The notes beneath the pieces are model-generated. The model did no database searches. It saw only the letters and a program-made list of their open reading frames with translations, and had not been told where the DNA came from. From the NCBI GenBank assembly GCA_009192285.1, contig WBVU01000004.1, forward strand, positions 3,804,001 through 3,868,000: 64,000 bases of DNA. Direction: 5' to 3'. Both the position numbers and the translations under genes were made by a program. Source of the stretch: Morchella semilibera. Its lineage: Eukaryota > Ascomycota > Pezizomycetes > Pezizales > Morchellaceae. Positions 1 through 10,600 of the stretch are shown here, piece after piece (position 1 is the first letter of the stretch; each line of letters begins with the position of its first letter).

Positions 1-2363
1 TTACATACATATACATATACATACATATACACATAACTGATAAATGAGAGGGAAAAGAAAAACGTTCCTGGTCAAGTAAAAAAGTGAGAACTGAGGTCCA
101 TGATCAAATACCCCAAGTCACGACTTTCGAAGGATACCTGCATCAAAAGTACATTTTCTTGGAACCATCAAAGATACGTGGATACCACCACCACAAAGGA
201 GAAAGCACCAACCGGGAAGTAAAGGATAGCAGGGGGTGGGGGAAAAAAATAAATATAAAATAAAATAAATAAATAAAGTGAGGTCCTATAAAATAAATAA
301 TAGTCCCATAAAGTACTGTAGAGAGAAAAGAGTGGAGAGTACAGTTACCGTTCTAGGTCGTTGTGGAGTAGGAACGAATGCACTTTGGCATGCCTGCTTT
401 TACTTGGTTTTTTTTTTTTGCTGACAAGGTCCCGGAAGACTCCAAGTCCGAGACACAAATCGGGCTGGCCCGAATCTCCTTCTATGTACGGCAACTTCCT
501 GAATGAGAGTTTGATGGGAGAATCCGCTTCCCTTTCGGCCTGGAGAAGATCAAGGGTGGAAGAGGAAAGGGCAATAACGTTCCAACAATAAACCCAAAGA
601 AAAGAAAAGAAAAGGCAAAAAGAAGAAAAAAAACTACACAGTAGCTGCGAAAGAACACTCAGCGAAGTCCAGAAAAACCCAACTCCGGTGAGAAGATCAT
701 CACGAGAGTGGTCAGCGTCTTACCATGGTTTCACATAGTGGCTGGTGAGTCTCCTTCCCTTCCCTTCCCTTCCATCATGCTGCCAGGCTGGAGAGAGGGG
801 GGGGGGGTGGGAGCCAAGGAACAGCATTTCTGGTTGTTGCTGCGAGCCATGATTACTCTATGGATGCGGTGCTTGTAAGGGTCTCACTTCGTAGTGTCCA
901 TGCACGTGTCGCAAGGCCCATCGTCTCCCTGTAATTATTCTGTGCTGCCGCAACAAGAGACGAAAAATAAAAGAGGTAAAGCAAAAAAAAAAAAACAATA
1001 ATATGATATGTGATATGAGAACCTAAAACCGAAGAAGAATATGTGAGAAGCCGGTATGGAAGGACACTGTGATAGGAACCCCATGAAAGGCTAAAATCCC
1101 TTTCAGGCATTCAACTAACCGCTCACGACAATTTATATGCGGGAGGGTCAAGTCAACAAGGGCGAGGAATCAGTCAGGACTTCTGTACTTACTTGAACCC
1201 GCATGAGTACAACGCTGACAGGGACCAAACATCGTGAGAGCTTACTGCGCCAAGTCTTTAATTGCCATCGGGCGACCACTTAAAATGCGGACGACGTACG
1301 TGACGGTACGTACGTCAGTCAATTTACATACCTACATGTACTGGTAGGTATTTGATTGTTGGTTCCACATTCTTTTCTTCTCCTCTGTTTAGAGTCTCTC
1401 TCTCTCTCTGTGTCTAGGTAAAGAAGAGTAGGTAGTTAGGATGGATAATGCCCCTGTTCACTGTAGCGAATCATTTCCCTCGGTGAACCCTCCGGTTCGA
1501 GAAATATGCCCACCCCCCAGTTCCCTGACCCTGAAAAAAGGCCTTCCCTGATAGGTTCGGACATGCAGTGTCACATTTACTGGCGCCTTTCCGTGTTCGG
1601 GTGAAACTTCCAATCGACGTTAGGGATGATTCCACAAATTACGCAACTGGTCAGTCGTCTTTCTGCCCTCATCCTTCCATGAGTCCTTCCAGAAGCCGTC
1701 GATCATTTCGTCCATTTTTTTTAGTTCCCTTGCCGCGATTGACCTTGGAAAAGCTTGGCAGGTACTAAAAAATCTAGTATTGATTTGCCTTCCCTTCGCA
1801 TATGGCGAGCGGTCATCCCCGCTTGGCTCTGGACCCCCCCCCCCGGGTCTTAATTCGGTTTGATTAGGAAGTTCGTCATACCTCAACACCATAAACAGCC
1901 CACTAAAAGTCTTTCATTATCCTTTCCTCCCCCCCCCCCCACACTTCAACCAATCACCACACGTGCCTCATCGAAACTTTCTGGAAATCTTATATCGTCA
2001 TTTCTTTGTTCAGCACGGAAACACTAGAATACCAAAGAAAAAAAAACATCCAGCTGTGGTCGCGTGGCATATGGGGAAAAAGGAAAAAGGAGAAACTAAA
2101 ACACGTTATTTTCCTCCCTCACCATCATCATTTCGCAACTTCCATTCATCATCACCGTCACACCCCCCCCCCCCCCTTCTAGACAAATCCAGATTCACAA
2201 TTTCAACAAATTCTAGTGCCCTAGGGTACATGGGTAAAAAAGATATTCTGTGCCCCGCCCCCAATTTAACTTCCAATTTACCCTCCAAGTAAGCACTATC
2301 ACAACCACCAAGCAAACAAAACAAAAAAACAAAAAGAATGAAACGGCTAGCTACTTTGCTGCT
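1..2363. other. Intergenic, no gene recognised
   Basis: No open frame here resembles a protein family I know, and the short frames have no coding-like bias. The stretch holds A/T-rich low-complexity DNA (for example about 240-300), poly-A, poly-C and poly-G tracts, and TAC/GTA-rich palindromic words (about 1295-1350). Its right end is the 3' flank of the RUS gene. A UTR or terminal exon of a gene lying outside the window cannot be excluded. Confidence 0.5.
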
Positions 2364-5300
2364 TCAAATGTCCTTCTTTGCCTCGTCCCTCCCAGATCTG
2401 ATCTCATCCTTGCCCTTTCCTGCATCTGCGAAGCATATACCAACCCGATATCCGGGCTTTGTTTCGAGAGCTGCCGTACCCAGGTCCCATCCCGCCGCCC
2501 TCAGCTGCGCAAGAGTTGCCGCAAACGAGGCATCCAGATCGGATAACGTGGTTTCCAGCACGTCGAGTATTTCCTCGTTTGTGGGCAGCGTCGCCGGTGA
2601 AGTCTCCTGCTGCTGCTGCTTCTTCTCGTGGTGGCGAATCTTTTTAGCCACATACAGGGCGTGGACCCAGGCCTTGAGCTGCTCTTCCGACGTAATGTCA
2701 TTTTTGAGACAGATCGTGACCTCTCGCGCCCGCGTATCATGCCACAGTAGATGCTTCTCATTTCGGAACACATTGGCGATATCCTGTATGCTGATTGCCG
2801 GCGCCGGGTGAGAGGAGGAATAAGCAGGAAAACGACCGCCTCCAGAACGGCCGCCTCCTGCCACTGTTGGAAAGCCACCACCACCACCACCACCAACACT
2901 ACTTCTGCGAAAAGAGGCGGCGAGCTCGGAGAATGTTGAGCCGATTCTCGCAAACCCGAGCACCTCCGACTCTCCCCATCTCAACACGCCATCTCGCTCA
3001 AATATCCGCTCGAGTCTGGCCGCTTGGGCAGGCGTCACCACAACGCCGTGGCTAAGCCCCGAGAAGACAATATTGGCCCGCTGACGGTTCAGGGTTCGCA
3101 GCGCTACCGAGCTGACCGCCATGTAATTCGTGCCCAAGTGCAGCGCCAGTAGGAGCGTTAGCGACACCCATGTTGCCCATGTTGAGGTTATGTGCCTGAC
3201 TACGAAACTTCCTGCCTGCAGAGCCGCGCGAAGGAGAGAAAGGGAAGTCAGCATAACTCTTTTCTCGATCACGTCTCACATTGACAGATTGCAGATCTTG
3301 GTTCAATAATAACACCATCTCATCCCATCCCATCCCATGCCCCTCCCCCTCCCCATCTCATCCCATCTTATCATGTCCCCCATGTCTGCCGCTCGGCTCT
3401 GGGTATAACCTTCTCGTATGGCCCCGGACATGAGCGGGAAACCCAACCAGCTCAGGGCACCACAAGGAATGGCACTCAAAGAGGAAAGGGGAAAACAATA
3501 GGAAAGGGAAAGGGAAGGGCAGGTGAAAAAAAATAAAGCAAAAAAAATAAAATAAAAAATAAAATAAGATTTCAAGCTGAAACGAGCGCGACTCACCAAC
3601 ATCCCCATCAACCCAATCACAGTTTCCTGACTCGAGTCCTAAACGGGAAACATCATCTCAGCACTTGAAATTTACACATAACGCCTGTACATACTCCATC
3701 CTCTCTCTCTCTCTCCCTCTTTCTCTCCCTCTATCCCCGGTCGGGAGGACTTGCCTTTGCGTTCAATTCTCCCACGTTTCCTGTTTGCGCAAAATGGACT
3801 GATAAGCTCGCCTTTGAGCCGCCGCCCGCCACACCACACGCCGCGCGCAGGGCCCCGGCCAGGCACAGCAATACGATCTTGATGGGCCCTGGAAACGCAG
3901 GTGACAAACAATCCAAGATCATGGCTGAGTCGTTGAATACGTCGGCTGCCAGGCGGTACTTCTTACATTCCGCCTCCAAGGCAACGCCGAATCTGTAGGC
4001 AAACAGGATGGTAGCGAGTCGGCTTACGCTGTCTGTAGCCAACCATACAGGAACCCACAGCCACAGGTTGGTCGTCGTCAGTCAATGCGATTCCCAAACC
4101 GCCAGCCCGGTGAAAATAAACTTAGCCTACTGCCTGCTCTACTACTACTACTACTACTGTGATAGAGTAGGTGCTTTGTAACCCCCATACCCAGGTAGGG
4201 AAGGTCGTAGCTAGCTAGGTAAAATATAAAATACGAAATACGAGATATATCTTACCTTGGACAATCGTGAGCAGCAAGGCACCAGTTGCGGAGGCATTTG
4301 CGTCACTTATGGGGAGGCACAGCAGGCCATCAAATCAGTATACAAACAGCCAAAAACCTCAAAAAGGAAAATAAAAAAAATAAGCCTCGTAGCCCTATGT
4401 AGGTCTGAGTGCTAATAATACTACTATGTACTACTCAAAAATATAGAGGCTTCATATCATAGCGCAACGCATATGGAATGGACGGGGGTATATATCTACC
4501 CGACCCCGAATCCTAAATCAAAAGAGGCGAGAGAAAAAAATATCAACGTCTGCTCTGTCCCAGTGTTCCAGATGACTTCTTAAAACCAGAACAAAATCAC
4601 ACTGGGTTTGGGAATCACCCTGAAGAACTGCCCGAGATGTCAGGAGGCCGGCGATGGACGAGGAAAATGCCTGCAGCGAATCCTGCAGCGGCAAACGCGA
4701 GTTGTATCAAACCCTTGGGTTAGACTAGTTCAAACTGTTGCTTGTGCTAGAAAGTGGCTAGGGAAAAGAAGCTAGGGAAGAGCTAGAGAAGAGCTCCCCC
4801 CTGGTCCGGTAGGTAGTAATGGTAGAGATGTCTCACGTAGATTTGATATCTAAACCAAAACATGATCACGCATGCTATGTCAGCCCTCTCTAAGAACAAT
4901 ACGGGCTCCGTAAGAACAGAGCAGAACAAGCCAGTACAAGGGTCCACATCAAACCCGAAGTTCAAATTCAAACGCCGTCGGGGAAAGGGTTAGGAGGAGG
5001 GGGCAAGAGAGGAAGATTTCTTGGTCATCAAAAGTCAAAGCCCAGAGACAAAGACAAGCTCTGCTCTCTACCCAGCTAGCTAGCTAGTTATGTATGTAGG
5101 GGAGAGGGGGGGCTGAACATTTCAAAGCACAACAACGACCGAACACGGAACGGAGCCTCCTCTTCTGCTGCTGCGCCTCCTGAACAAAGCTTCCAGAAGG
5201 AGAGCAGAACAACTCTTCTAGATTCTCTTCCCTACAGACATGAAAAAGGACATACCCAACATAGTCACCACTGACACTTGCGGGAAAGCCCGCCGGCAAG

Positions 5301-5583
5301 AAAACGTTGAGGACCCTCTGAGCGTACGACACTGCCGTCGTCTCCTCCGGTACCTGTCACGTCACTCTCTCCCCCCCGATCAGTACACTGGTGGGTAAGT
5401 AGGTCATAGCAATATGTACCCAGAGTACAAGTCAAGTCGGGGGGCTGGAAGGGAGAGGGGGGGGGGACTCACGGCGATGCTCAGAGCCCCGTCGGAGGCT
5501 TCGGTGATGACCGCGGTGACGGCGCCGGCGTCGTCGCGCTCGGTCACGGTGAGTGTGGTGGCTAGTGGTGTGTGGTTGTCCAT
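2364..5583 (-). CDS. RUS (root UVB-sensitive)/DUF647 family protein
   Basis: Nine exons give 506 aa with every phase consistent: 5583-5473, 5353-5256, 4849-4837, 4682-4619, 4512-4500, 4305-4256, 4032-3755, 3638-3597, 3215-2364. Family landmarks follow in order: NVFLPAGFPASVSGDY (exon 2), DSLQAFSSSIAGLL (exon 4), GDANASATGALL (exons 5-6), RLATILFAYRFG and the glycine/serine core GGSKASLSVHFA..GN.GELNAK (exon 7), SSQETVIGLMGM (exon 8), and LHLGTNYMAVSSVALRTLNR (about residue 260). The C-terminal domain is interrupted by a glycine-rich insert. Exons 3 and 5 are 13-nt micro-exons, and intron 7 starts with GC instead of GT. RUS proteins are membrane-associated; plant members act in UV-B and vitamin B6 responses, while the role in fungi is unknown to me. 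Identity is sure; the start and micro-exon borders are inferred. Confidence 0.9.
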
Positions 5584-6640
5584 ACTGGGTGCTGTGTGTG
5601 CTGGGGTAGGTAGTTTTTTTTTTTTTGGTAAAGGAGGTTTAGTTTGGTAGGTAGGTGTGGAAGAGGATGTGGATGAGTAGGTGGGTGGGTTGGTGGGCTG
5701 GTTGGGGTAGAGTAGGGAAGGGAAGGGTGGGGAGTAATCGATCGCGTGGCTGTGTTATTCTGGGCGCTCCTAGAGTAGGTACTTCTACATATCTCAAAGT
5801 ATGTACCTACATATCAGTGACGTTGTCGGAAGTTCTCTCTCTCTCTCGCTCTGCATACATCATGTATATGTAGCTAACCAGGTACCTAGCTCACCATCAA
5901 ATCACAATTGCGTGCTGCAGATAGAGTGTTTCCGCTCTTCCCCGCCCATCCTTCTACAAAAGGGTGAGTGAGCGAGCATCATCTCCTCCACACACCCTCC
6001 CTCCCTCCCTGAACCTGAGGGAGGGGGTGTGTGATGCTGCAAGTCTGCAAGTCTGTGAACGCACGGACCACACACACGCCCGGCGCTCATCGCGCGCACA
6101 TGCCAGACAGGACAGGCCGATACCGATAGAGTCTAAGATAGAGAGATAGAGATAGACAGAACAAAGACAGACACACATGCAGCAGGCCAGACGAGACAGA
6201 CGTCAGTGGGGGAGAGCGAATAGGTAATGATAAGCACAGCTATGAGGTATGTAGTTAGCTAGCTAGATGCTCTATATTCACCCATGTAGCTAGCTTGTAA
6301 TAATTAACTGCTCCATGAATTGAGTTGAAGCAGCTCCAGGGAAAGTTCCAGCAGCAGAGAGAGATAAGGAAGCGCTCAATTAACGGGCACGGGGTTTGGT
6401 TCGCAATTTTTACATGTAGAGGAGTTGGAAATGCGCAGGCTCCTCTTAATGTGTTTGGTACATAGACAGACAGACAGATAGATACTTTGTAAGTACATAA
6501 CGTATGTAGATTGATAGATTGTACAGGTAGAGTTGATACGAATTGTCGTAAGAGTACCCCTTTGTTGTAGTACACAATAAAACATCCATCAGATCAGATC
6601 AGCCCAGTTCCAGCCGCAATTGTTCCGTACCGTACCGTAC

Positions 6641-6690
6641 CAAACCCAACCAACCCAACCAACCAACCAACCAACCAGCCAGCCAGCCCC
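6641..6690. repeat. (CCAA)n/(CCAG)n tetranucleotide microsatellite
   Basis: Tandem CCAA units grade into CCAG units and then a C-rich tail. It is preceded by CCGTA repeats at about 6625-6641. Seen directly in the sequence. Confidence 0.85.
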
Positions 6691-7118
6691 CAACCCACCC
6701 TGAAAGTGAAAAAAAAAAAAGAAACGCTAACACCATAACTCAAAGAAATTTTTATATTTAAAAAAAAAAAAAGTAGTAGGAGGTATGCCGACAGTTAACC
6801 GACCAACCGACCGATCACATGTTTTTTAAAAAAATGTAGTGATGGGTGGGGTGGTGGTGGGTGGTAATGATAGATATCCGTGAAAAGGAAAAGATGCGCC
6901 GAACCCGAAAACCCGAGCCTTTTGTTTTTTTGGTAAAGAAAGATAGAGGCATTAGACTTTTTTTTTACCCTCCGCACGCCGCACGCCGCACACCACCGCC
7001 GAGGGGGGGTGGAGTTCGTTGCGTCGTCGTAACGTTACACCCAAAGCAGACCAGACCAGACCAGACCACGCCGGGTCCCAAGAAAGGAAACCTTTTTTTC
7101 CGTACCGGACCGACAACC

Positions 7119-7120
<2 letters not shown>

Positions 7121-7166
<46 letters not shown>
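7121..7166. repeat. (GA)23 dinucleotide microsatellite
   Basis: This is an uninterrupted run of 23 AG units just beyond the 3' end of the Kgd4 gene. It creates artefactual RERERE/SLSLSL reading frames on both strands. Confidence 0.95.
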
Positions 7167-7168
<2 letters not shown>

Positions 7169-7279
7169 ACAACTTTTGATGCACCGGCCGGGAGGGGAGG
7201 GGACGATCCCGTATTATACAAGTTCCCACCGCCGCTGCTGCTGCTGCCGACAGATATATCATATCACCGAACCCTCCAT

Positions 7280-7689
7280 CTAAGCAAATGCGCCGCCGCT
7301 CTCAATGACGTCCATCTCCTCCTTGCTGAGCGCCAGCCTCCAGAAGCGCTCCGGCAGGTCCGAGCGGTCAAAGGCCTGGCCGGCGGCGGGCTGGATGGAC
7401 GAGCTTGCGGCCGTGTTGGTCTTGTAGGCGAGAGGTCCGTGCTGCTGGGCCTTTTGGCGGTACTCGGCGAAGGAGGTGGGCAGGCTTTGGGTTGGTGCTT
7501 GGGGGTGAGGGCGCGGGGTGTGGTCAATAGTTCCTATTATGGGGATTGTCAGCTTCTTTCTTCTTCTTTTTCTTTCTTTCTCCTTCTGATGGGGAGAGTG
7601 GACTTACTGGGGATGGTGCGCTTTCCGATGAATTGGATCATGGGGGTGCGGCCGACGGGGCTGGCGCGGAGGAGGCGGGTTGCGTTCAT
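7280..7689 (-). CDS. KGD4: 2-oxoglutarate dehydrogenase complex subunit 4 (Kgd4/YMR31/MRPS36 family), mitochondrial
   Basis: Two exons (7689-7608 and 7533-7280) with a 74-nt GT-AG intron give 111 aa. Family features are visible: a basic N-terminus (MNATRLLRASPVGRTP), the segment MIQFIGKRTIP that matches the yeast MIKFVGTRHP region, a proline/histidine-rich linker (HTPRPHPQAP), LPTSFAEYR, and the C-terminal LPERFWRLALSKEEMDVIES followed by GGAFA, equivalent to the conserved ESINSGGAW end. This protein recruits the E3 lipoamide dehydrogenase to the 2-oxoglutarate dehydrogenase core in the mitochondrial matrix; it was formerly counted as a ribosomal protein. The length matches the family, and codon third positions are strongly G/C. 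Confidence 0.88.
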
Positions 7690-10600
7690 TTTTGCGGTTT
7701 GGGGGGAGGGGTGAGTGATGGGTTGTGAAGTGTGTGTGGGTAGTGATGTGATTGATGAGTGAGTGGTATGAGTTGGGAGACTTGAGGAAGCAATAAAGAG
7801 GAGGAACTCGGGATCCTTTTAAAAGCTTGTGAAAGAGAGAGAGAACCTAATTAACTACCACCTAGCTGTTCGGAACGGAACCGGGGCAAAACAAAATCGA
7901 ATGGCGCGAATGAAGGCGGGGAAGACGTATGGGGGGGGGGGAGGGAGGGAGGGTACTGGTAGTGGTGGGGTGATTTGCAATCGCTAAAAAGCAGATATCG
8001 GGGATAGAGTGGAGATTGATATGTCAAGAGAGATATCTAAGAATTAGTGCGTAGTGGTAGCAAGAACGGATTTGAAATCGTAAACAAATTATACATGTAA
8101 GTACATGTAGGAACGTTTTGTAATTCATAGATGACGAGTTACTTTTTCTACGGTGTTGACGGAGGAACCCGGGTAGTTTATTTTTTACTCTACTCCTTCT
8201 GTACATGCACCTACATAACGTTTACTGGGACGATATTGTACCTCTATAGTACCAGTCAACCCATCCCAACTCTATGTACAACCACCACCACTACCACAAC
8301 CATCATTCATAGCCAATATCCACAGCACCTTCCTAGTCCAAAGAGAACATCATGAAAGATAACGGGTCCGGAGAAAGTGGTATTGGTAGTAATGCCAAGC
8401 CCCCCCCCCCAAATCAACCCAGTTCCAATCGAGAAAAAAAAAACACCTCTGGCGGAGAAAAAACTCCGAATTGTTCCACGATTGTACAAACTTGTACACA
8501 TTTCATCGTGTCCAAGACTCAGGTACGTACCGTACACTGGCCGCCGGCAAGGCAAGGTATGCAGCTAGCTAGAGTAGCTAGGCCGCGCATCGTGGGGAAA
8601 ATTTGGCGATTCATCGGGAAAAAAAAAAAAAAAAAATCTCGGCCGCCCTGATTCTTGCCTTTTTTTTTTCTTGCTTTGTTTCAGAAACATCGTCCCGACC
8701 CCACCACTGGATATGTCTGTCTGTAGATCAAACCCTACGCAGTTTTGCCCCACCAAACAAAGACCACAGAGGATCTCCAATAACCCCCCCAAGTAAAAAA
8801 AATTATCATATGGAAGGTTAAAAACTCTATATGCACACAGACGGATCCCGCACACACACACACACACAGATGGACGACATCTCTTCTAATTGATCAACCC
8901 AGTTTCCCTTCCCCCGTAGCAACCACCACGACGAACCTTTCTCGATGCTAGGACCAGCGTCGGTGATCCCTTTGCCCGCGCCATGACAAACCTTCATTCC
9001 CTCGCTACCCTACCGACCGCGCGAGCAAAGATAAGGATCATCCGTCTCTGATTGGCTGCAGCGTGCGCAATTGGGTAAAGGCAGAAATAATCTTCAACCA
9101 GGGGAACCATATTTTTTTTTCCTTTTTTTTTTTTACTTCCTTTGCGGGGTATATGTATATACAAATCGCATCGTGCGACGTGAGAGGGTTGCGAAGGGTT
9201 GCGAAGGGGGAAGAAAAATTGTTTTTTTTCACTTCGAGTCAACATCCAAACCACCATGACTGAACCATCACGAGAAATCACAGTTGTCATTTCCTTTAGC
9301 CAGAGGCGTCCTGGTCCCCCCCCCAAATATTTACACCTGGACGGGGGGACACTTCGTCATTGTTCATATCGTGCGGCGCTCCCTAGCTTCGTATCTTTTT
9401 ACGAATGACGCATTCAGCTCGCGGGGGCCATTTCATTCACCTCCTCTTCCACTTACAAAGTATGCATGTAGTATCACTTCCTCCAAGCTATCGATAGCTA
9501 GCTTTTTCAGAGAAAAACTTCCTTTCGACCCGCTGGGCAGCACGATACCTTGCCCGCACCACGTTGGAAGCTTATGCACTTGCAGTCCCACCTGCATAAC
9601 CCCCCTCCCTCCTCCTCCCCTCCTCCCTCCTCTCTCCTTTCACCCCTTCCAACTGTTCTACCGGGTTTGTTCGTTTCTAAAGCCAGGTTGTAAACCTCCA
9701 CGCTGGCCACTTCTCACCCCCCCCCCCCCCACCATGGTCAAGTTCAAGTTTCTGTCGGGGGTGGTTTTTTTTTTTTTGAAACGGCGGTGAGTAAGAAGAG
9801 AAAGATGGAACCACAGGTACTATGCAGAGAAAAACCCTGCCATTCCGGACTCGATAGCGAGATAACTAGCGAGGAATTTTCGCCCGTTAGTCCTTCCCCC
9901 CCTGGAAATTGAATGGAACAAAAAAAAAAAAAGAAGAAGAAAGGGCCGATATGTAGAGCTCTGAGAAAGGGAATCATTTACTTAGCTAGCCACCTTTATT
10001 ATACCTTAGCCTTGCTGGATCTCACTCCCGCCGCAAACTGAGGAACCGATGTGAATCGGTTCCTGTTACATACGAACATGTATCCGTCATCCCCCAATTC
10101 TCCCCTGAACCCTTGAATCGGTTTCTTTACATGCGCAGCCCGGGCAGGGTTTGTGATAGAGCAGGGACGTAGGTAGGTCCAGCGTCGATGGTCTACACGT
10201 GTAGAGAGTATCAACCATCGCCGCAGTTATTGGATGAGCCATCCATTCTCCCGAGAACCAAGCTTTTCAAAACAGACCTTACACGCTGTTGTGCGACGGC
10301 CCTTGAACCTCTCACCGAGGTTACGCCGATATCTAGGGAAATATGCCAAGTTGGGGAAACGGGAAAACTAGGGGTAGATTTGTATGTACTGTACCCTCCT
10401 CCTCCATGCAACTGTACCTACCTCTGGCTAGCTAGGCGCCTAGAGTACACTCGGGGAAAACACCTGGGTAATCTGCATGTAGGTACCGCACCGCTGCTCA
10501 GAAGAGCAGAGATTGATAATTATAGATCCGTGAGACCGCGATCCATTATGTGCAGCTGTCAGAAACCAAGATCGTTAGAATACCTTGGCCTAGGTAGAGT

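Larger units (their letters stand above)
5584..7279. other. Intergenic between RUS and Kgd4 genes
   Basis: This contains the presumed promoter of the minus-strand RUS gene and the 3' flank of the Kgd4 gene. It is rich in low-complexity DNA: GTAGGTAG/CTAGCTAG words, CCAA/CCAG tetranucleotides and a GA tract. I recognise no further gene. Confidence 0.6.

Noticed and set aside
6640-7170. Possible CRISPR-like array
   Set aside because: The repeats are simple microsatellites without spacers, and the DNA is eukaryotic.
7019-7714. 231-codon open frame on the plus strand with an RERERE stretch
   Set aside because: It runs through the (GA)23 microsatellite and antisense to the Kgd4 exons; no domain.
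9284-9790. 168-codon open frame on the plus strand
   Set aside because: Low-complexity Pro/Leu/Phe content from C- and T-runs, no family likeness, no codon bias.
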